Shown: positions 49,179-58,017 of the stretch, piece by piece
How the letters are laid out: each line of letters starts with the position of its first letter
How positions within the stretch are numbered: position 1 is the first letter of the stretch
NCBI RefSeq assembly: GCF_014385065.1
Contig: NZ_JACRTA010000002.1
Location: forward strand, 310,001-374,000
Reading direction: 5' to 3'
DNA length: 64,000 nt
Source: Lentihominibacter hominis
GTDB taxonomy: Bacteria; Bacillota; Clostridia; Peptostreptococcales; Anaerovoracaceae
The notes under the pieces: model-generated
The model's input: only the letters and a program-made list of their open reading frames with translations
The model's database searches: none
What the model was told of the DNA's origin: nothing
Program-made: the position numbers and the translations under genes

Positions 49179-50147
49179 ATGAGTTACATTAATATCGGAA
49201 TAATTATTATAATAGCGTTTATAATCTCTGTTGTTTTGACAAAGCTGGAGATTCCTATTTTGAGGGCTAAGGCGGGACAGAATATAAGAGAAGATGGTCC
49301 TCAGTCCCATTTGTCTAAAGCGGGTACTCCCAGTATGGGAGGTATAGCCATAATAATAAGTGCAGTGGCAGCCACTCTTATTGCGGGTCTTGTGTGGGGT
49401 GGCAGTGTATCAGATATGCTGGTTATTCTTTTCGTATTTCTGGGATTTGGATTTATAGGTTTCTTTGATGATTATCTTAAGGTTATAAAGAAAAATAATC
49501 TGGGGCTGCGAGCATATCAAAAATTCGGTCTGCAGATAGTTATATCTGTTGCTTTGGCAGTATTTCTCGCCAACTACTCCCAGGGAAGCACTAATGTATA
49601 TATTCCAATAGCTGATGTTTATGTGGATTTTGGCATATGGTATATTCCTTTTATTGTTTTCGTGGTACTGGCCATGACGAATGCTGTGAATTTAACTGAT
49701 GGACTTGATGGGCTGGCTTCAGGTGTTACAGCTCTTGTTACGCTGTTTTTTTCAGTGGGCGGACTTACTTATGGAATAGCTTCAGGAACATATTTCTGTG
49801 CGGCTGTCTGTGGGGGATGCTTGGGATTTTTGGTTTTTAATAAGAACCCGGCTAAGATATTTATGGGTGATACAGGTTCATTGGCGCTGGGAGGCGGTCT
49901 GGCAGCGGCGGCAATAGTCATGAAAATGGAGCTGCTTCTTCCTATAGTAGGACTTATATATGTGATAGAAGCGTTGTCTGTAGTGCTTCAGGTGGGTTAT
50001 TTCAAACTGACTAAAGGAAAGAGGATTTTTAAAATGGCTCCGATACATCATCACTTTGAAAAGTGCGGATTTAAGGAAGTTCATGTAGTTATAGCATTTT
50101 GGATATTTACAGTCATATGCTGTGTAATAGGTTTGGGAATTATTTAA
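49179..50147 (+). CDS. mraY: Phospho-N-acetylmuramoyl-pentapeptide transferase
   Basis: Integral membrane enzyme forming lipid I from UDP-MurNAc-pentapeptide and undecaprenyl phosphate; 322 residues with about ten hydrophobic segments. Conserved GTPSMGG, the catalytic FFDDYLKV pair of Asp (about residues 94-95), AVNLTDGLDGLASG and the MAPIHHHFE loop are all present. Confidence 0.97.
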   Translation: MSYINIGIIIIIAFIISVVLTKLEIPILRAKAGQNIREDGPQSHLSKAGTPSMGGIAIIISAVAATLIAGLVWGGSVSDMLVILFVFLGFGFIGFFDDYLKVIKKNNLGLRAYQKFGLQIVISVALAVFLANYSQGSTNVYIPIADVYVDFGIWYIPFIVFVVLAMTNAVNLTDGLDGLASGVTALVTLFFSVGGLTYGIASGTYFCAAVCGGCLGFLVFNKNPAKIFMGDTGSLALGGGLAAAAIVMKMELLLPIVGLIYVIEALSVVLQVGYFKLTKGKRIFKMAPIHHHFEKCGFKEVHVVIAFWIFTVICCVIGLGII

Positions 50148-50174
50148 ATATTCGTTAGGTTAGGAGAAGGTACA

Positions 50175-51554
50175 ATGTCAAAGGGAAACGTAACAGATAT
50201 AACAAATAAGAAAATACTTGTAGTAGGCATGGGCAAATCAGGAAAAGCAGCAGCGCAGGCGATGGTTAAACTCGGAGCTGATGTATCGGTTCAGGATAAT
50301 AAAGCAGAAGACAGCATAGACTCCCAGCTTTTGGCTTTTCTCAGAGACAAGTCAGTAACATGTTATCTGGGCTGTGAACCTGATGATATGAGTATATTCG
50401 ATATGCTTATACTCAGCCCGGGAGTATCTCCCGAATTGAACTTTATAAAAAAAGCAAAGACTGCAGGTGCTGAGATAATCGGTGAACTTGAGATTGCGTA
50501 TCGAATAGGAAGCGGCCAATATGTAGCTATAACCGGTACTAACGGTAAGACTACCACTACTACGTTGGTGGGAGAGATATATAAAGAGGCAGGTAAGAAG
50601 ACTTATGTGGTCGGCAATATAGGGGTAGCTGTCATATCAAAGGCTTTGGCAGCAGAAGAGGACAGTTGGCTTATAACAGAAACAAGCAGCTTTCAGCTTG
50701 AGACAATAAAGGATTTCAGACCTGAAGTATCAGCAATTTTAAACTTGACTCCTGATCATATAGACAGACATAAAACCATGGAAAATTATGGAAGGGCTAA
50801 GGCCGCAGTTTTTAAGAATCAGACTCCTGATCAGTATTGCGTAGTAAATTATGATGATAAAGAATGCCTTGGGCTGACGGAAAACTGTAATGCCAAAGTA
50901 GTTCCTTTCAGCCGGAAGACAACTCTTGATTTTGGCGTTTATGTAGATGGAGATACGATAATAATAAAAGACGAAGATGGAAAAATAACAGAGATCTGCA
51001 GACCTGTTGATCTGCAGATACCAGGAGCACATAATTTGGAGAATGCTCTTGCGGCTTGTGCTATAGCGTATTTCGGAGGAATAGAACCGGAAGTGATCGG
51101 AAAAGTTCTAAGAGAATTCAGAGGAGTGGAACATAGAATAGAACTTTGTAATACTATAGATGATATAAGGTTTGTCAACGACTCTAAAGGAACAAATCCG
51201 GATGCATCCATAAAAGCTATAGAAGCCATGAAGGAAAATATAATACTTATAGCGGGAGGATATGATAAAGATGCTTCTTTTGATGAATTTGTAAAAGCCT
51301 TTGAAGGAAGAGTAAAAACTCTTCTTCTTATGGGGAAGACCGCAACAAAAATAAAAGAGGTCGCTGAAAAAGAAGGATTTACCAATTCTATAATATTAAA
51401 AGATATGGAAGCTTGTGTAAGGGAAGCTTACAGAATAGCTCAGCCCGGGGATGTTGTGCTGCTTTCGCCTGCATGCGCCAGCTGGGATATGTATACGAGT
51501 TTTGAACAGAGAGGAAAGCATTTTAAAGCTTGTGTTCAAGCTTTGGAAAGGTGA
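50175..51554 (+). CDS. murD: UDP-N-acetylmuramoyl-L-alanine--D-glutamate ligase
   Basis: Mur ligase that adds D-glutamate; 459 residues. N-terminal Rossmann region (VVGMGKSGKAAAQAMVKLG), ATP loop AITGTNGKTTTTTLVGE near residue 117, LNLTPDHIDRH, and the C-terminal NDSKGTNPDASIKAI and LLSPACASWDMY blocks are typical. AGGAGAAGG precedes ATG 50175. Confidence 0.97.
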   Translation: MSKGNVTDITNKKILVVGMGKSGKAAAQAMVKLGADVSVQDNKAEDSIDSQLLAFLRDKSVTCYLGCEPDDMSIFDMLILSPGVSPELNFIKKAKTAGAEIIGELEIAYRIGSGQYVAITGTNGKTTTTTLVGEIYKEAGKKTYVVGNIGVAVISKALAAEEDSWLITETSSFQLETIKDFRPEVSAILNLTPDHIDRHKTMENYGRAKAAVFKNQTPDQYCVVNYDDKECLGLTENCNAKVVPFSRKTTLDFGVYVDGDTIIIKDEDGKITEICRPVDLQIPGAHNLENALAACAIAYFGGIEPEVIGKVLREFRGVEHRIELCNTIDDIRFVNDSKGTNPDASIKAIEAMKENIILIAGGYDKDASFDEFVKAFEGRVKTLLLMGKTATKIKEVAEKEGFTNSIILKDMEACVREAYRIAQPGDVVLLSPACASWDMYTSFEQRGKHFKACVQALER

Positions 51555-51563
51555 CGAACATAA

Positions 51564-52718
51564 TTGGAAAGAGCAGAAAAGAAGGTTAAGAAAAACAGAA
51601 AAAAAATAAAACTTAAATCAGGGGACTTCTGGCTGATGCTTTTTACATTAATGCTGGTGATATTCGGACTGATAATGGTTTTCAGTGCAAGTTATTATTA
51701 TTCAATAAGTCAGGACGGGACTGCATACAGTTATCTGCTGAGGCATGGCATGTGGGTGATTATAGGGCTGGGTGCCATGATATTCGGCGCAGCCTTTGAT
51801 TACAGAAGGTATAAAAAATTGGCTATACCTGTTTGTATCCTAAGTGTCATTTTGCTCATATTGGTTCTGACTCCGCTCGGCCAGACTACAAACGGAGCTA
51901 CGAGATGGCTGAGGCTGGGGCCGATTACTATAATGCCGGGAGAAATAGCTAAGCTGGCGGCTATATTATTTGTAGCATGGTTTTTAAGTGAAGACACTAA
52001 TCGCATAAAGTCCATATTGAGAGGCATATTGCCTCTCATTGGAGTTGCAGGTGTATATGGCGGGCTTATAATAATGCAGCCTAACTTGTCCACAGCTATA
52101 ACAGTATGTGGAATTATCATAGCCATGATGCTTGTAGCAGGACTGAAATGGCGGTATGTTGTTACTGCCGGAGGTGTAGGGATAGCAGGTATACTCAGCA
52201 TAGTGCTTTTTATGAAGGATAGCTATTGGTATACAAGGTTGACTAGCTTTACAGATCCTTTTGCCGATCCTCTCAATGAAGGTTATCAGGCAGTTCAGTC
52301 ACTTCTGGCTTTAGGATCAGGAGGTTTGTTCGGTGTGGGGCTTGGTAAGAGCGTGCAGAAAAACCTGTATCTTCCGGAACCTCAAAATGACTTTATTCTT
52401 GCCATAATAGGCGAAGAACTCGGCTTTGTAGGACTTCTTTTGCTTATAGTTCTGTACTGTCTTTTTATATGGAGAGGTACACATGTAGCTATAAATGCGC
52501 CGGATCAGTTCGGTATGCTGCTGGCATCGGGAATAGTTCTCATGGTAGCCATACAAGTTATTTTGAACATAGCGGTGGTAACATCATCTATGCCTCCTAC
52601 AGGAATAAATCTGCCTTTCATAAGCTACGGCGGAAACGCATTGCTTATATTCATGTTTTCCGCAGGAGTACTGATAAATATATCAAGGCATGGGCCGAAA
52701 AATATGGGAGTGAATTAA
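51564..52718 (+). CDS. ftsW: SEDS-family peptidoglycan polymerase FtsW
   Basis: Divisome glycosyltransferase that polymerises lipid II with its cognate class B PBP; 384 residues, about ten membrane helices, Lys/Arg-rich cytoplasmic N-terminus. The signatures LRLGPITIMPGEIAKLA, the extracellular loop with the catalytic Asp region (DPFADPLNEGYQAVQ) and PPTGINLPFISYGG are present. The start is TTG 51564 behind AAAGGTGA. Placement between murD and murG supports FtsW over RodA or SpoVE, although SpoVE occupies this position in Bacillus. Confidence 0.94.
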   Translation: MERAEKKVKKNRKKIKLKSGDFWLMLFTLMLVIFGLIMVFSASYYYSISQDGTAYSYLLRHGMWVIIGLGAMIFGAAFDYRRYKKLAIPVCILSVILLILVLTPLGQTTNGATRWLRLGPITIMPGEIAKLAAILFVAWFLSEDTNRIKSILRGILPLIGVAGVYGGLIIMQPNLSTAITVCGIIIAMMLVAGLKWRYVVTAGGVGIAGILSIVLFMKDSYWYTRLTSFTDPFADPLNEGYQAVQSLLALGSGGLFGVGLGKSVQKNLYLPEPQNDFILAIIGEELGFVGLLLLIVLYCLFIWRGTHVAINAPDQFGMLLASGIVLMVAIQVILNIAVVTSSMPPTGINLPFISYGGNALLIFMFSAGVLINISRHGPKNMGVN

Positions 52719-53828
52719 ATGAAAGTAATAATGACTTGTGGAGGTACAGGAGGCCATATATATCCTGCCATAGCCATCGCTGATGAGATAAAAAAAAGAA
52801 AGCCCGATTCCCGGATACTTTTTGTAGGCTCTGAAATAGGGCTGGAAAGCACACTGGTTCCGGAGAACGGATATAATATTGAACTTATATCGGCAGATGG
52901 ATTTAACAGACAACATCTTTTGAAAAATATTGAAGTCATGAAAAAATTGAGGAAAGGGGGCAGACGCTCCCGTGAAATACTTAAGGAGTTCAGGCCTGAT
53001 GTGGTCATAGGCACCGGCGGCTATGCCAGTGCTCCGATAATGAAGGCGGCTCAGAAGATGGATATACCTACTTATGTCCATGAGCAGAATGCTGTTCCCG
53101 GAATGGCTAACAAATTGCTGGAAAAGAATGTAAAAAAGCTTTTTTTGGGATTTGAAGAGGCATCCAAATATTTTAAATATCCAGAGAAACATGTGGTTGC
53201 AGGAAATCCTGTAAGGAGTGAATTCATTACGACGAGCAGAGAAGAGGCAAGGGCTGAACTTGGTTTTAAACCAGCTGACTTTGTTCTGCTGGCTTTCGGA
53301 GGCAGTCAAGGCGCTGGCAGGGTAAATAAAGCTATGCTTAAAATAATAGAAACTTTTAATGGTGTAAAAGATTTTAAGATATGTCTTGCCACAGGAGGGT
53401 ATTATTACGACGCTATAAATAAAGAGCTTGAAGACAAAGGTATAAAAGTAGAAAACAATGTCAGAATAATGGAGTATATTTATGATATGGCTAAATATCT
53501 GGCCGCATCTGATCTGGTCATAAGCAGAAGCGGGGCGCTTACAGTGGCTGAAGCTACTGTCTGCGGCAAACCGGCTATCTTCATACCATCGCCTCTTGTA
53601 ACAGGTAATCATCAGTTTTTTAATGCAAAGGCAGTTGCTGATAAAGGCGGAGCTATAGTGATAGAAGAAAAGGAACTTGATAATGATAAGCTGGTGTCTG
53701 AAATACTTAAACTCAAAAATAATTCAGGAATATTAAAAGATATGTCAGAAAAAAGTCGCTCATGTGCGCCTTTAAAGGCAACAAAAATAATATGTGATAA
53801 TATAATGGGTTCTGAAATAAGACAGTAA
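52719..53828 (+). CDS. murG: UDP-GlcNAc:lipid I N-acetylglucosaminyltransferase
   Basis: GT-B glycosyltransferase that makes lipid II on the inner membrane face; 369 residues. N-terminal TCGGTGGHIYPAIAIA glycine loop, GTGGYASAPIM, HEQNAVPGMANKLL and GGSQGAGRVN, then the C-terminal sugar-nucleotide site SRSGALTVAEA are conserved. It begins directly after the ftsW stop. A terminator-like hairpin starts 13 bases after its own stop. Confidence 0.97.
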   Translation: MKVIMTCGGTGGHIYPAIAIADEIKKRKPDSRILFVGSEIGLESTLVPENGYNIELISADGFNRQHLLKNIEVMKKLRKGGRRSREILKEFRPDVVIGTGGYASAPIMKAAQKMDIPTYVHEQNAVPGMANKLLEKNVKKLFLGFEEASKYFKYPEKHVVAGNPVRSEFITTSREEARAELGFKPADFVLLAFGGSQGAGRVNKAMLKIIETFNGVKDFKICLATGGYYYDAINKELEDKGIKVENNVRIMEYIYDMAKYLAASDLVISRSGALTVAEATVCGKPAIFIPSPLVTGNHQFFNAKAVADKGGAIVIEEKELDNDKLVSEILKLKNNSGILKDMSEKSRSCAPLKATKIICDNIMGSEIRQ

Positions 53829-53840
53829 ACAGTAACGATA

Positions 53841-53889
53841 AAGACACCTCCGACATATTATAGAATATGGTTCGGAGGTGTTTTTTTTG
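53841..53889 (+). terminator. Terminator-like hairpin containing the murA ribosome binding site and start
   Basis: ACACCTCCGA (53844-53853) pairs perfectly with TCGGAGGTGT (53872-53881). Inside, CATATT (53854-53859) pairs with AATATG (53864-53869) around an ATAG loop. Eight T in a row follow (53881-53888). The descending arm contains the only murA Shine-Dalgarno, GGAGGTG (53874-53880), and the TTG start (53887-53889) lies at the end of the T-run. It can act as an intrinsic terminator and, if read through, hide the ribosome binding site. Confidence 0.85.
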
Positions 53890-55143
53890 AGTGATTATCA
53901 TGTAAAGGGCGGCAATCGGCTTTCGGGTGAAGTGAAGATCTCAGGGGCAAAAAACGCGGTGCTTCCTATACTTGCAGCGTCTGTCATTACTAAAGGGGAG
54001 AATATATTTACTATGTGTCCTGATATATCGGATGTAGAAAGCATGGTAAAGATATTGAATGCTCTGGGCTGCAAAGTAATCCGTGACGGAGATACTTTGT
54101 GTGTCAATGCATCGTATCTTTCTGAATGCAGGATACCGGATGAGCTGATGAAAGAGATGCGTTCCAGTGTCTTTCTGGCAGGATCACTTCTGGCCAGATG
54201 CGGTGAAGCTGTTATAAGTAATCCGGGAGGCTGCAGGATTGGAGAAAGACCTATAGATCTTCATATAAAAGGCCTTAGAAAGATGGGAGTACATGTAGTA
54301 CATACAGCAGAGACTATAAAGCTGCAGGCGGAAAATTTAAAAGGAGCCCATATCAGTTTGGATTATCCCAGTGTGGGTGCGACGGAAAATCTAATGCTGG
54401 CGGCAATGGCCGCTGAAGGTGTCACAAGAATAGAAAATAGTGCCAGAGAGCCGGAGATCATCGATCTGCAGCAGTATATAAATCGCTGCGGAGGATGCGT
54501 GAAAGGAGCTGGTACTAATGTGATAGAAGTGATAGGCGGTAAAGATCTCAAGGGATGCGAACACAAAATAATTTCTGACAGAATAGAAGCGGGCACGTAT
54601 CTTTTGATGGCTCTGGCTACGGAAGGAGAGATACTTCTTAAAGAGACTGACCGCAGGTTAATAGCTCCACTTATATCAATCCTGGAGCAGAGCGGTTATG
54701 GCATAGGATACAGTAAAAATGAAATATGGGCGAAAGCCAGTGGAAGCGAACATGTGAGATGTCATATACATACAGCTCCTTATCCGGGATTTCCTACGGA
54801 TTTGCAGCCTCAGCTTACAGCTTTTCTCACTAAAGCCGGCAGAGGATCGTCAGTAGAGGAAAATATCTTTGAAAACAGAATGGAATATGTAAAACAGCTG
54901 AAAAAAATGGGGGCGGATATTGAAATATCCGAAAAAAAAGTTATAATAAATAATAACAATATATTGTGTGGCACAGATGTCAAAGCCGAAGATCTCAGGG
55001 GAGGTGCGGCTCTTATTATTGCAGGTCTCATGGCTGAAGGAGATACTGTCATAAGAAACACTAAATATATTAAAAGGGGATATAGCAAATTAGAAGAAAA
55101 GATAAGACTGTTAGGCGGAGAAATTAGAGAAAATGAGAAGTGA
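53887..55143 (+). CDS. murA: UDP-N-acetylglucosamine 1-carboxyvinyltransferase
   Basis: First committed step of peptidoglycan synthesis, transferring enolpyruvate from PEP to UDP-GlcNAc; 418 residues. KISGAKNAVLPILAA at the N-terminus and the catalytic loop NPGGCRIGERPIDLH with Cys116 mark a fosfomycin-sensitive-type active site. TTG 53887 is the start with GGAGGTG at ideal spacing; the in-frame GTG at 53878 overlaps that site. MurA in the dcw cluster after murG, where Bacillus has murB, is a variant arrangement. It overlaps the divIB start by 11 bases. Confidence 0.95.
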   Translation: MSDYHVKGGNRLSGEVKISGAKNAVLPILAASVITKGENIFTMCPDISDVESMVKILNALGCKVIRDGDTLCVNASYLSECRIPDELMKEMRSSVFLAGSLLARCGEAVISNPGGCRIGERPIDLHIKGLRKMGVHVVHTAETIKLQAENLKGAHISLDYPSVGATENLMLAAMAAEGVTRIENSAREPEIIDLQQYINRCGGCVKGAGTNVIEVIGGKDLKGCEHKIISDRIEAGTYLLMALATEGEILLKETDRRLIAPLISILEQSGYGIGYSKNEIWAKASGSEHVRCHIHTAPYPGFPTDLQPQLTAFLTKAGRGSSVEENIFENRMEYVKQLKKMGADIEISEKKVIINNNNILCGTDVKAEDLRGGAALIIAGLMAEGDTVIRNTKYIKRGYSKLEEKIRLLGGEIRENEK

Positions 55144-55885
55144 TAACCGTACGGAAAAAATGGCGAAAAAAAAGAAGCGGCGTAAAAAACATTATCTGCT
55201 GAGATTTATATTGTTTATCATGATATGTACAGGGTTATATTTTGCGTCGCATATCGATTATTTTGACGTAGACGGTATTGCAGTAGTAGGGAATAAAGAA
55301 ATTTCGGATGAAGAGATAATAAAGCTTTCAGAGCTTAAGATAGGAATGAATCTTTTTGATGTGCATCCATGGTTTGTCCAGAGAAAAATAAAGAAGAATC
55401 TTTATGTAGAAGACGTGGATGTAGACAGAAAGCTTCCCGATAAGATTGAAATACATGTTACTGAGCGCAGCGGCAAGGCACAGTTTGTCAAAGGAAAGAA
55501 ATATTTGATTACTGACAATGATGGAATGGTGCTTGAGGTGGCTGAAGAAGCTCGGGAAGTCACTCTTGTGGAAAATGTAACTGTTAAGAACGCTGAACTC
55601 AAGAAAAATATAGAAGTAGAAGAGACAGGCATATATGATAAGGTAATGGAGCTTATCAAGACTACAGAGGAGAACGATCTTTATTTTAAAAAGATAAAAA
55701 TCGAAAAAAATAATGTAGAAGCATATGTTTATGATGATCTTGTATGCAAAGGAAAATATGATAATGTATTGGAAGCGATAAGATCAGATGCTTTGAGAAC
55801 GGTTATTTACAACTTATATCAGAAAAGCGTGGAAAGCGGTGTTATCAATATAAGCAGTAATAATTATTGTTCCTTTACGCCATAA
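55133..55885 (+). CDS. ftsQ: Cell division protein DivIB/FtsQ
   Basis: Bitopic divisome protein of 250 residues. A Lys/Arg-rich cytoplasmic end, one transmembrane segment near residues 24-42 (LLRFILFIMICTGLYFA), a POTRA domain (FDVDGIAVVGNKEISDEEI, about residues 44-62) and the beta domain (VDRKLPDKIEIHVTERS) are clear. Start ATG 55133 lies inside the end of murA; an internal ATG at 55160 is possible but has no better site. It partners with FtsL and DivIC. Confidence 0.92.
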   Translation: MRSDNRTEKMAKKKKRRKKHYLLRFILFIMICTGLYFASHIDYFDVDGIAVVGNKEISDEEIIKLSELKIGMNLFDVHPWFVQRKIKKNLYVEDVDVDRKLPDKIEIHVTERSGKAQFVKGKKYLITDNDGMVLEVAEEAREVTLVENVTVKNAELKKNIEVEETGIYDKVMELIKTTEENDLYFKKIKIEKNNVEAYVYDDLVCKGKYDNVLEAIRSDALRTVIYNLYQKSVESGVINISSNNYCSFTP

Positions 55886-55902
55886 AATTTGTATGTTATA
55901 AT
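55874..55902 (+). promoter_or_regulatory. Promoter of ftsZ
   Basis: -35 TTTACG (55874-55879), 17 bases, -10 TATAAT (55897-55902). It overlaps the last codons of divIB and predicts a leader of about 145 bases. Confidence 0.7.
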
Positions 55903-55930
55903 GTAAATGTTTATTACGTAGGAATATGGA

Positions 55931-55978
55931 ATATCGTTTTTGACGATATGACAGGCAACCGTGTAAACCGGGGCCTGT
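55931..55978 (+). promoter_or_regulatory. Tandem hairpins in the ftsZ leader
   Basis: ATATCGT (55931-55937) pairs with ACGATAT (55943-55949). ACAGGC (55951-55956) pairs with GCCTGT (55973-55978) with an inner CCG/CGG helix. The second is followed by TCTTAATTT, a weak terminator-like tail. The ftsZ ribosome binding site lies in a short palindrome GAGGTACCTC (56041-56050). Confidence 0.5.
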
Positions 55979-56053
55979 TCTTAATTTAAAAAAATGCTTT
56001 TAAAATTTGCATTTTCAAACTATGAAGTATAAAAATATAGGAGGTACCTCTGG

Positions 56054-57166
56054 ATGTTACAATTTGAGATGAATGACTCGACGCTGCAGACGATAAAAGT
56101 AATTGGTGTCGGTGGCGGCGGATGTAACGCAGTTAATAGGATGATAGACGGAGGCATGAAAGGCGTTTCTTTCATAGCCGTAAATACAGACAAGCAGGCT
56201 CTTGCTAAGAGTAAGGCCGAAACCAAAATACAGATAGGTGAGAAGCTTACGAAAGGTCTGGGGGCGGGAGGAAATCCTGAGGTAGGTCAGAAATCGGCAG
56301 AAGAAAATCTGGAAGATCTTGAAAAATTCATCGCAGGTTCTGATATGATCTTTGTCACATGCGGAATGGGAGGAGGTACCGGTACCGGAGCAGCTCCTAT
56401 AATAGCTAAGATAGCTAAGGATATGGGGATTTTGACCGTGGGTGTTGTTACAAAGCCTTTCAGATTTGAAGGAAAGAAGAGAAGTGAACATGCTGAACTT
56501 GGAATAAAGTTTCTTAAAAAGTATGTTGATTCTCTCGTAGTGGTTCCTAATGATAAACTACTTGAGACTGTTCAGGAACAGACCTCTCTTTTAGAGGCTT
56601 TTGAACTCGCCGATGAGGTTCTCAAAAAAGGTGTTCAGGGTATTTCCGATATCATAGTTGATGATGCCCTTATAAATCTTGACTTTGCCGATGTTACTAC
56701 GATTATGAAGGATAGAGGAATCGTACATATGGGAGTGGGAGTCGGAAAAGGCGAGGACAAGCTCAACGATGCGGTCAGAGATGCTATTGACAGCCCTCTT
56801 CTTGAAACCAAGATATCGGGAGCAAGAGCGGTTCTTATCAATATAACAGGCGGCAGGGATCTTACCATGTTTGATGTGGACAAAGTCGCAAGTCAGATTG
56901 ATGAAGAAGCTGATAAAAATGCTATAATTATTTTGGGAGCGTCCATCAAGGAAGATCTGCAGGATGAAATATCAGTGACGGTAATTGCTGCCGGATTTGA
57001 GAAAAGCAACAGTGATTTGCTTAACAGTTCTGTTATCCCTGGAACAAGTCCTCTGGAAAACAGCACAAATGTGGAAGAACCACAGGAACAGAAGACTGCG
57101 GCTGCTGAGGATGATGTTTACAAAGGATCGTCACGCATTGACATTCCTACTTTCTTGCAGAGATAG
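56054..57166 (+). CDS. ftsZ: Cell division protein FtsZ
   Basis: Tubulin-like GTPase that forms the Z ring; 370 residues. [15 protein letters not shown] at the N-terminus, the tubulin signature [10 protein letters not shown] near residue 105, the synergy loop with DLNFADV-like [12 protein letters not shown], and the conserved C-terminal peptide DIPTFLQR for partner binding are present. AGGAGGT lies upstream of ATG 56054. It has its own promoter and leader. ftsA is not adjacent, and ZapA is encoded about 4 kb downstream. Confidence 0.98.
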   Translation: MLQFEMNDSTLQTIKVIGVGGGGCNAVNRMIDGGMKGVSFIAVNTDKQALAKSKAETKIQIGEKLTKGLGAGGNPEVGQKSAEENLEDLEKFIAGSDMIFVTCGMGGGTGTGAAPIIAKIAKDMGILTVGVVTKPFRFEGKKRSEHAELGIKFLKKYVDSLVVVPNDKLLETVQEQTSLLEAFELADEVLKKGVQGISDIIVDDALINLDFADVTTIMKDRGIVHMGVGVGKGEDKLNDAVRDAIDSPLLETKISGARAVLINITGGRDLTMFDVDKVASQIDEEADKNAIIILGASIKEDLQDEISVTVIAAGFEKSNSDLLNSSVIPGTSPLENSTNVEEPQEQKTAAAEDDVYKGSSRIDIPTFLQR

Positions 57167-57184
57167 AGAAAGGAAAAGAGTATT

Positions 57185-57220
57185 CCAATAGCCGGTTATG
57201 ACCGGCTATTGTTCTGATTT
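57185..57220 (+). terminator. Hairpin terminator after ftsZ
   Basis: AATAGCCGG (57187-57195) is perfectly complementary to CCGGCTATT (57202-57210). The tail GTTCTGATTTC is T-poor, so termination may be partial and allow read-through into the methyltransferase and pheST. Confidence 0.65.
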
Positions 57221-57228
57221 CATAAATA

Positions 57229-58005
57229 ATGAAAATTATTACGTCAAAGAATAATTCTATATACAAAAAAGCTCTCAGGCTTTTAAAAAAGAAATACAGA
57301 GATGAAACAGGCATGTATCTTCTTGAAGGCGTTAAACCTCTCGAGGATGCGTTTTATATGGATGTAAAAATAAAAACGGTATTTTTGCGTGAAGGAACGG
57401 AAAACAGACCGGTTTTTACGGAAACGGATACTATTATTCTGAGCCGTGATTTATTTAACAGGCTTTCTGATACTGAGTCGTCTCAGGGGATAATAGCTGT
57501 TGCTGAGAAATATTCGTATGATAATAAAAGTTTTTCTGAATCTGTTAAAGATGGTAATATATTGATCATGGATAGGTTGCAGGATCCGGGGAATATAGGG
57601 ACGATAATAAGGACTGCCGAGGCTGCAGGTTATAAGGGAATTATCATGATGCGAGGGAGCGGAGATGTGTATTCGCCAAAGGTTGTAAGAGCTGCGGCAG
57701 GATCACTTTTCAGAATGCCTGTCATAAATGCAGACACAGTTGCTGAGGCGACAGAGTTGATTAAGATTACAGGGAAAAAAATGGTCGTTACATGTTTTGA
57801 TACGGATGTCAGTTGTTTTGATGTTGACCTTACATCGAATGTTGCTGTTGTTATAGGCAACGAAGGACAAGGTGTAAGGGATGATTTTATAAACAGCGCA
57901 GATTTAAAAATAAAGATCCCTATGGAGGGATCTATAGAGTCGCTTAATGCGGCGGTGGCTGCCGGCATACTTATGTACCAGTCACAAAAGATAAATTTTA
58001 AATGA
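57229..58005 (+). CDS. SpoU/TrmH-family RNA 2'-O-methyltransferase
   Basis: A 258-residue SPOUT-class methyltransferase. An N-terminal substrate-binding domain (SKNNSIYKKALRLLKKKYRDE) precedes the trefoil-knot domain with the three motifs LQDPGNIGTIIRTAEAAG (about residues 120-137), VVIGNEGQGV and PMEGSIESLNAAVAAGILMY. It resembles rRNA 2'-O-methyltransferases often encoded just upstream of pheS in Firmicutes. The exact RNA target is not known from sequence. The ribosome binding site before ATG 57229 is weak. Confidence 0.93.
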   Translation: MKIITSKNNSIYKKALRLLKKKYRDETGMYLLEGVKPLEDAFYMDVKIKTVFLREGTENRPVFTETDTIILSRDLFNRLSDTESSQGIIAVAEKYSYDNKSFSESVKDGNILIMDRLQDPGNIGTIIRTAEAAGYKGIIMMRGSGDVYSPKVVRAAAGSLFRMPVINADTVAEATELIKITGKKMVVTCFDTDVSCFDVDLTSNVAVVIGNEGQGVRDDFINSADLKIKIPMEGSIESLNAAVAAGILMYQSQKINFK

Positions 58006-58017
58006 GAGGTAGATAAA

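Noticed and set aside
55920..55985. Purine-type riboswitch before ftsZ
   Set aside because: A segment resembles the GGCAACCGT arm, but the conserved P2/L2 pairing and the GTTTCTA junction are missing.
57167..58017. T-box leader for pheST
   Set aside because: The region upstream of pheS is coding (SpoU-family methyltransferase); no T-box sequence (TGGNACCGCG-like) was found.
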